From positions 1-21,745 of the forward strand of contig CALATC010000096.1 in the NCBI GenBank assembly GCA_937891475.1: 21,745 nucleotides of DNA. Reading direction: 5' to 3'. Of this stretch, positions 17,451-21,745 are shown in pieces (the stretch's first letter is position 1; each line of letters opens with the position of its first letter). Both the position numbers and the translations under genes were made by a program. Under the pieces are notes generated by a model. It had not been told where the DNA came from and ran no database searches. It saw only the letters and a program-made list of their open reading frames with translations. The stretch is from an uncultured Granulicatella sp. (GTDB taxonomy: Bacteria; Bacillota; Bacilli; Lactobacillales; Aerococcaceae).

Positions 17451-17622
17451 GATTCAGTATACATAGAAAATACACCATAGTAGCAAAAGCAATAAAAGTA
17501 GCTATTGCTACTTTTATTGCAGGGAAACATCGAGACTACTGGCTCGATGTTTAGCCTTGAGACCGCAGGGCTGCTGGCGACCTTGCTACTATATCAACAG
17601 TATTTTCAATGTATACTAAATC
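17451..17622 (-). repeat. Structured dispersed repeat, copy C (inverted relative to A and B)
   Basis: A 172-bp copy. The outer arms (17451-17473 with 17600-17622) pair at 21 of 23 positions. The closing stem ATAGTAGCAA (17477-17486) with TTGCTACTAT (17583-17592) is perfect. A perfect 14-bp hairpin with loop TATT lies at 17489-17520. The 10-bp hairpin AAACATCGAG (17525-17534) with CTCGATGTTT (17543-17552) is perfect and uses different base pairs from copy A. The core complement GGCTGCTGGCGACC is at 17569-17582, and the small inner hairpin is nearly lost. ACGT follows at 17626-17629. The copy sits between the ula terminator and the acetyltransferase promoter. Confidence 0.88.
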
Positions 17623-17628
17623 TGTACG

Positions 17629-17661
17629 TAAAAAAACATCCCTAGACACTCTAAGGATGTT
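17629..17661 (-). terminator. Terminator of the ula operon
   Basis: On the - strand AACATCCTTAG pairs with CTAGGGATGTT (11 bp, one G-U, loop AGTGT), followed by a T run. It lies 16 bases after the ulaE stop. Confidence 0.88.
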
Positions 17662-17676
17662 ACATTAAATTCTTAA

Positions 17677-18513
17677 TTATTTTTCTGGGAAATATGAACG
17701 TAAGAATTTGTTAGCGAAATGAATATCCTCTAACCAGTTTTCTTGTCCAACATACCAGAATTCTCCAGTGAAACGACGAACACCAATGGATAAGAAAGTG
17801 TCCACCATTTTTTTAAAGTCAATTTGTCCTGTTCCAAAAGGAATTTCACGATAATGTCCAGGAATTGTTTCTTTTAAGTGAGCAGCCACAATATGACCTT
17901 TTCCTAATTCAATATCTTCATAAACATTTTTCGCACCAGGTTCTAAAGAAGCATTTTTTAAGTTTCCTGAATCTGGATAAACTTGTAAATAAGGTGAATC
18001 TACTAAGTTTACAAAACGCATTGATTTTTCCACTGTATTCATAAATGGAGTTTCCATTGTTTCGAATCCTAAAACGATTCCTTTTTGAGCTGCTAATAAA
18101 GCAGCTTTTTTCAAGTTATCGATAAAGAATTCTAATGTATCTGCATCGCCTTCTTCATAGTATACATCATAACCAGCTAATTGAATCACACGGATTCCTA
18201 AGTCATCTGCTAATTCAATTGCTTTTTCCATGATTTCCATACTACGTTCACGTACAGATGCGTCATGTGATCCAAATGGATATTTACGGTGTCCACTTAA
18301 ACACATTGAACGAATTGAAACGCCAGTTTCGTACATTGTTTTAACAAGTTCAAGACGTTCTTCTTTCGTCCACTCTAAACGAGCTAATTTTTCATCAGTT
18401 TCATCCACACTCATTTCTAAAAAGTCAAAACCTGTTGCTTTAACGGTTTCTAACTTTTCTTTGAATGATAATGTGTTTGGCATTGATTTTTCATATAGTC
18501 CTAATTCGTACAT
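17677..18513 (-). CDS. ulaE: L-xylulose/L-ribulose-5-phosphate 3-epimerase
   Basis: A 278-residue TIM-barrel sugar-phosphate epimerase of the UlaE/SgaU family. It converts L-xylulose-5-phosphate to L-ribulose-5-phosphate in ascorbate breakdown. Strong family segments are GLYEKSMP at the start, GFDFLEMSVDETDEKLARLEW, SMCLSGHRKYPFGS, and GIRVIQLAGYDVYYEE. Metal and catalytic residues lie in LGFETMETP (Glu), QVYPDSGN (Asp), IVAAHLKET (His) and FTGEFWYVG (Glu). It is the last gene of the operon, starting nine bases after the ulaF stop with SD sequence GGGTAGGAG. Its product is the substrate of UlaF just upstream. All key residues look intact. Confidence 0.95.
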   Translation of the reverse strand: MYELGLYEKSMPNTLSFKEKLETVKATGFDFLEMSVDETDEKLARLEWTKEERLELVKTMYETGVSIRSMCLSGHRKYPFGSHDASVRERSMEIMEKAIELADDLGIRVIQLAGYDVYYEEGDADTLEFFIDNLKKAALLAAQKGIVLGFETMETPFMNTVEKSMRFVNLVDSPYLQVYPDSGNLKNASLEPGAKNVYEDIELGKGHIVAAHLKETIPGHYREIPFGTGQIDFKKMVDTFLSIGVRRFTGEFWYVGQENWLEDIHFANKFLRSYFPEK

Positions 18514-18522
18514 GCTTAACTC

Positions 18523-19215
18523 CTACCCTTGTCCATAGTATGCATTCGCACCATGTTTACGTAAATAGTGCTTGTCTAAAATTGTTTGAGACATTGGTTG
18601 TAAGTTTGGATTTAATACTAAGTTATGCCAAGCCATGTTAGCAACTTGTTCTAAAACAGTAATGTTGTGAACTGCATCAAATGCATCTTTCCCCCATGCA
18701 AATGGTCCGTGGTTAAAGACTAATACACCAGGAATTGCATTAGGATCTTTGTCTTTAAATGTTTCAACGATTACTTTACCTGTTTCTAACTCATAAGCCC
18801 CTTTAATTTCTGCATCAGTCATCGCACGAGTACATGGGATTGTTCCGTAGAAGTAGTCCCCTTGTGTTGTACCAAATGCAGGAATTTCTTGACCATTTTG
18901 AGCCATTGTAGTTGCCCAAGTTGAGTGAGTATGAACTACCCCTTTAACATCTGGGAAATTACGGTAAATTTCTAAGTGTGTATCTAAGTCAGAAGATGGT
19001 TTTAAAGCTCCTTCGATTTTATTTCCATCAATATCTACAATAACGATATCTTCTGCTTTCATTACATCATAATCTACCCCTGAAGGTTTAATAGCGATAA
19101 CGCCAGCTTCACGGTCGTATTCTGAAACATTACCCCAAGTGAATAATACTAAATTATGTTTTGGTAATAATAAGTTTGCTTCAAGAACACGTTGTTTTAA
19201 CGCTTCATATGCCAT
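18523..19215 (-). CDS. ulaF: L-ribulose-5-phosphate 4-epimerase
   Basis: A 230-residue class II aldolase-like epimerase that turns L-ribulose-5-phosphate into D-xylulose-5-phosphate, the entry to the pentose phosphate/phosphoketolase pathway. The zinc ligands His95 and His97 (VVHTHS) and His168 (FNHGPFAWG) are present, as are Asp76 in KPSSDLDTH, Asp119 in TQGDYFYG, the phosphate-binding TWGNVS and KPSG segments, and the C-terminal Tyr in NAYYGQG. By sequence alone AraD is possible; the ascorbate PTS genes around it point to UlaF. SD sequence is AAGGAG with the ATG at 19215, 21 bases after ulaB. Confidence 0.95.
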   Translation of the reverse strand: MAYEALKQRVLEANLLLPKHNLVLFTWGNVSEYDREAGVIAIKPSGVDYDVMKAEDIVIVDIDGNKIEGALKPSSDLDTHLEIYRNFPDVKGVVHTHSTWATTMAQNGQEIPAFGTTQGDYFYGTIPCTRAMTDAEIKGAYELETGKVIVETFKDKDPNAIPGVLVFNHGPFAWGKDAFDAVHNITVLEQVANMAWHNLVLNPNLQPMSQTILDKHYLRKHGANAYYGQG

Positions 19216-19236
19216 GATAAAAAGACTCCTTTTTTA

Positions 19237-19521
19237 TTAAAGCTCTAAAGCTGCTGAAATTTTTTCAGTCATTTCTTTTTCTGATAATAAGTTTTGTAAT
19301 CCAACAATTTTAGTGTTTGGTAAATCTAATCCGTCGAAGATTTCTAATAATGCTGATGAAACAACTACCATATCATAGCTTTTAGCTGATGATTTTGCTT
19401 CTGAAACTGCACAGTGATGAACTTCCAATGGAATATTTAATTTACGGAATACGTTTGTTAATTTCATTTTGATAATTTGGCTTGATCCCATTCCACTTCC
19501 ACATGCTGCTAATACTTTCAT
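19237..19521 (-). CDS. ulaB: PTS ascorbate-specific EIIB component
   Basis: A 94-residue cytoplasmic EIIB protein. The phosphorylated cysteine is Cys7 in the P-loop CGSGMGSSQ, followed by the conserved IIKMKL helix as in SgaB/UlaB. It takes the phosphate from EIIA (UlaC) and gives it to ascorbate moving through UlaA. A GGAGAGAT site precedes the ATG. A 10-bp hairpin lies in the 87-base gap to ulaA upstream, which may set the ratio of soluble EIIB to membrane EIIC. Confidence 0.94.
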   Translation of the reverse strand: MKVLAACGSGMGSSQIIKMKLTNVFRKLNIPLEVHHCAVSEAKSSAKSYDMVVVSSALLEIFDGLDLPNTKIVGLQNLLSEKEMTEKISAALEL

Positions 19522-19546
19522 TGATATCTCTCCTTTAGAATTTGAT

Positions 19547-19571
19547 AACGGGTAAGTTCGTCTTACCCGTT
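19547..19571 (-). other. Intercistronic hairpin between ulaA and ulaB
   Basis: A perfect 10-bp stem, AACGGGTAAG (19547-19556) with CTTACCCGTT (19562-19571), has a five-base loop. It is not followed by a T run on the - strand, so it is not a normal terminator. It starts about 37 bases after the ulaA stop and ends about 25 bases before the ulaB ATG. It may protect or mark processed mRNA ends. Confidence 0.7.
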
Positions 19572-19608
19572 ACCTATTTTACTATAAATTTTATTCACTT
19601 AAAATAGA

Positions 19609-21105
19609 TTAAGCTTGTTTATTTTCTAAATATGTTTCGTAATCTTCTGCAATTGTAAAGTAATGTTCTTTATTACGGCTGTATTGTAATTGAGGGATTG
19701 CTAAAAGAATAATTAATACGATACCTAATCCAATGTATTGGAAGTGTTGCATTAAGAATCCGAATCCAACCCAAACTGTATCCCAGTCGAAGTTACCATG
19801 CCATCCACCGAATGCTGCTAATCCGAATGCTCCAGCGGCAACTGCACCACCTAAAACTTGGATTAAACCTGATAAGAATGACATAACTGAAGCAGCACGT
19901 AAACCACCTTTGTGGTTAGCATATACTGCAAATGTTGCGTTATCGAAGAATACAGGAACGAAACCTGTGATGATTAATACTGGAGATTTGAACACGATTA
20001 ATCCTAAGATTGCTACTACTTGTCCTAAAACCCCGAATAAGAAACCAACTGTTACAGCGTTTGGAGAACCAAATCCGTATACTGCAGCACAGTCAACCGC
20101 TGGCATAGAACCTGGTAATAATTTGTTAGAGATACCTTGGAACGCTTCTGATAACTCAGCAACGAATAAACGAACCCCTAATTGTAAGATTTGAACATAA
20201 ACAGTGAATGTTAATGCCGTTTGTAAAATGTAGAAGAAGAAGTCATCTGATGCTTTTAATGTAGTCATTTTGAATTTAGAAGCAGCAACTGTTAATTCTT
20301 GTCCATTTACGCTTACTAAGTAGTCTTTACCTAATACTAATAAGATTGCACCGAAGAACACAATCATTAAGATTGATGTAGCAACGATTGATTCTTTGAA
20401 GATTGATAAGAAACCTGGTAATTCAAGATCTTCAATCTTCTTGTCGTTTTTACCTGAGAATTTAGGAGCTAATTTATCAACTAACCAAACCCCAAACATT
20501 TGTTGGTGACCAATTGCAAATCCGCCGCCTTCTGTTAAGTCTTGTGTAGCTTCTACTGTTAAGTTTGATGCTACTGCCCAATATACACCTAATACAATAC
20601 CTAATAAGATTACAAATTGTAATTGGTTTACGTTATCACCTAAAGCTAAAGCCATTAACCAAGTTGCTGTAGCAGATTGTTGCACCATGATGTGACCAGT
20701 GATGAATACTGTACGAACTTTAGTTAATTTACGGAAGATAACTAATACTAAGTTAGTTAAGAATGCAACTAATAATACTTGTACTGTTAAACCTGTTGCA
20801 TGACCAGCTGATTTTAATGCAGCTTCTGCAGCAGCTTGACCGAAGTATGGGTCAATAACAGCAGCTTGTAATCCGAAACGATCCCCTAAAGCTGCTAAAA
20901 CTGGACGGAAGTTTGAAACTAATCCACCAGCGGCTACGTTTAAGATCATGTAACCAACAACTGCTTTAATAAAACCTGCTAATGCATCGTACCATTTACG
21001 ACCTAATAGTAAGTAACCAACTAAAACGATTAAACCAACAAAGTATTGTGGTTTAGTAAAAATGTTAGCATAGAAGAATTGCCAAAAACTGAATAAAAAT
21101 TCCAT
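19609..21105 (-). CDS. ulaA: PTS ascorbate-specific EIIC permease
   Basis: A 498-residue polytopic membrane protein of the SgaT/UlaA family, slightly longer than the E. coli protein (about 465). It moves L-ascorbate inward while UlaB phosphorylates it. Family segments are KPQYFVGLIVLVGYLLLGRKW and the following GFIKAVVGYMILNVAAGGL, VRTVFITGHIMVQQSA, GGGFAIGHQQMFGVWLVDKLAPKF with the conserved His, ELPGFLSIFKESIVATSI, VRLFVAELSEAFQGIS, and VDCAAVYGFGSPNAV. About ten hydrophobic segments are visible. It starts two bases after the ulaC stop, so the two are coupled. The added length seems to come from a longer loop near residue 270-290 (VNGQELTVAASKFKMT). Confidence 0.96.
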   Translation of the reverse strand: MEFLFSFWQFFYANIFTKPQYFVGLIVLVGYLLLGRKWYDALAGFIKAVVGYMILNVAAGGLVSNFRPVLAALGDRFGLQAAVIDPYFGQAAAEAALKSAGHATGLTVQVLLVAFLTNLVLVIFRKLTKVRTVFITGHIMVQQSATATWLMALALGDNVNQLQFVILLGIVLGVYWAVASNLTVEATQDLTEGGGFAIGHQQMFGVWLVDKLAPKFSGKNDKKIEDLELPGFLSIFKESIVATSILMIVFFGAILLVLGKDYLVSVNGQELTVAASKFKMTTLKASDDFFFYILQTALTFTVYVQILQLGVRLFVAELSEAFQGISNKLLPGSMPAVDCAAVYGFGSPNAVTVGFLFGVLGQVVAILGLIVFKSPVLIITGFVPVFFDNATFAVYANHKGGLRAASVMSFLSGLIQVLGGAVAAGAFGLAAFGGWHGNFDWDTVWVGFGFLMQHFQYIGLGIVLIILLAIPQLQYSRNKEHYFTIAEDYETYLENKQA

Positions 21106-21107
21106 TA

Positions 21108-21557
21108 TTATTCACCTATTCCTTTTAAAATTTTTTCTAAGTCCTCTTTTGAGCGCGCTTCAACAAACGCATTGATAATTGTTTCATCATCTAATAATGT
21201 CACTAACTCTGATAAGTTGTTTAAGTGTTTTTCATTATCAGTTGATGCTAATACGAAGAATAAATGTGGTTGGTAGTCAGCACCTGGTCCAAAGTCCACA
21301 GCTTCTTCAACGTTCATAAATGCGACAGCAGTATCATTTACCCCTTTTCCTTCTTGAGCATGAGGGATACAGATTTCTGGAGCAATTACGATGTAAGGTC
21401 CAAATTCATGAACATTACTAATAATGTAACCTGGGTATTCAGGTTCAATGATCTTTTGTTCTAATAAAGGTTGGCAAGCTTTTTTTATGGCTTCTTCCCA
21501 TGATAGAGAACCTTTTTGGAACGAAAAGCGACCATTTTCAATAATCTCTCTTAACAT
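21108..21557 (-). CDS. ulaC: PTS ascorbate-specific EIIA component
   Basis: A 149-residue EIIA of the mannitol/fructose-like (EIIA-Man/Fru, PTS_EIIA_2) type. The phospho-accepting histidine is His66 in APEICIPHAQEGKGV. Further family features are the N-terminal WEEAIKKACQPLLEQKIIEPEY and the C-terminal LFFVLASTDNEKHLNNLSEL. It receives phosphate from HPr and passes it to UlaB Cys7. AGGAGG lies just upstream of the ATG. It is 102 bases downstream of ulaG, with short hairpin-forming sequences but no terminator in the gap. Confidence 0.95.
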   Translation of the reverse strand: MLREIIENGRFSFQKGSLSWEEAIKKACQPLLEQKIIEPEYPGYIISNVHEFGPYIVIAPEICIPHAQEGKGVNDTAVAFMNVEEAVDFGPGADYQPHLFFVLASTDNEKHLNNLSELVTLLDDETIINAFVEARSKEDLEKILKGIGE

Positions 21558-21659
21558 ATGTTCCTCCTTGTGTTATTAAGAAATCGTATTCATTATTACG
21601 CTTTGGTAAAGCCTAGAGTGGGTTAGCTCTATGCTCTCCAAATTTATTTAATGACAATA

Positions 21660-21745
21660 TTATAAGAATGATGGGAATGGTACGTCATTCTCAATTGAGA
21701 ATACATCGTCAAATCCACGGTAGAAGTTAAATTCTAATTTATCTT
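21660..21745 (-). CDS. ulaG: L-ascorbate-6-phosphate lactonase, C-terminal end (5' part outside window)
   Basis: Twenty-eight codons of an open frame end at the TAA at 21660-21662. The product ends FYRGFDDVFSIENDVPFPSF plus a final Leu. From memory, this closely matches the C-terminus of E. coli UlaG ([21 protein letters not shown]). UlaG is the metallo-beta-lactamase-fold lactonase that opens L-ascorbate-6-phosphate to 3-keto-L-gulonate-6-phosphate. Its position directly upstream of ulaC on the same strand fits an ascorbate operon. Only this tail can be seen. Confidence 0.8.
   Translation of the reverse strand, partial: DKLEFNFYRGFDDVFSIENDVPFPSFL

Noticed and set aside
17312..17554. 80-codon + strand frame over the acetyltransferase start and copy C
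   Set aside because: It covers the promoter and start of a real gene on the other strand and the structured repeat.
11584..17622. CRISPR array as an explanation for the three repeats
   Set aside because: Units are 140-170 bp, in both orientations and thousands of bases apart, with no regular spacers and no cas genes.
16398..17622. Classical insertion sequence or integron around the acetyltransferase gene
   Set aside because: No transposase or integrase gene is present, and no clear target-site duplication was seen; only the inverted structured copies support mobility.
19733..20194. 153-codon + strand frame within ulaA
   Set aside because: Antisense to a well-supported permease, Pro/Asn-rich composition and no ribosome binding site.
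21572..21590. Possible catabolite-responsive element (TGAATACGATTTCT on the - strand) before ulaC
   Set aside because: At least two mismatches to the consensus at conserved positions, and it lies inside the operon rather than at its promoter.
21600..21640. tRNA-like or riboswitch-like fold between ulaG and ulaC
   Set aside because: Only short complementary stretches (such as GCTTT/AAAGC) occur; no cloverleaf or known aptamer pattern is visible.

Overview
The window looks like chromosomal DNA of a low-GC Gram-positive bacterium of the order Lactobacillales. The AddAB-type helicase/nuclease is of the RexAB kind: RexB has neither an N-terminal Walker A motif nor the iron-sulfur cysteines. Ribosome binding sites are strong AGGAGG types and intergenic gaps carry compact U-tailed terminators. 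A Carnobacteriaceae-like genus (for example Granulicatella) is possible, but that is a low-confidence guess.

Left part, + strand (1-3324): the 3' end of rpsB, then tsf, pyrH and frr, a conserved translation/UMP-kinase cluster with terminators after rpsB, tsf and frr. A membrane-anchored thermonuclease-like protein follows. Next come an unlisted 54-codon membrane protein (3383-3547) and a solitary nrdH (3775-4011), whose promoter carries two identical NrdR-type boxes. rexB and rexA (4144-11448) form a tight two-gene operon for double-strand-break repair.

Middle part: after rexA lies a gene-poor stretch (11486-11856) with the first copy (A) of an unusual structured repeat, then a DUF624/YesL-like membrane protein on the + strand. 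Facing it on the - strand is a phosphonate/phosphite-type ABC importer operon, phnD-phnC-phnE-phnE (16075 down to 12555). It has a clear promoter, an internal terminator after phnD, and PurBox-like motifs upstream.

An AAC(3)-family acetyltransferase gene (16571-17380, - strand) is bracketed by two inverted copies (B and C) of the same structured repeat.

Right part, - strand (17677-21745): an L-ascorbate (ula) utilisation operon, transcribed right to left as ulaG (3' end only), ulaC, ulaA, ulaB, ulaF, ulaE, ending in a terminator. The PTS proteins import ascorbate as ascorbate-6-phosphate, UlaG opens the lactone, and UlaE and UlaF bring the pentose phosphates to D-xylulose-5-phosphate. The decarboxylase UlaD is not in the window.

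The most interesting unexplained signal is the 140-170 bp repeat present three times (11584-11724 +, 16398-16548 +, 17451-17622 -). It has a nearly invariant core and nested hairpins whose stems differ in sequence between copies yet keep pairing, the signature of a conserved structured RNA or a hairpin-forming DNA element. I do not recognise the family.
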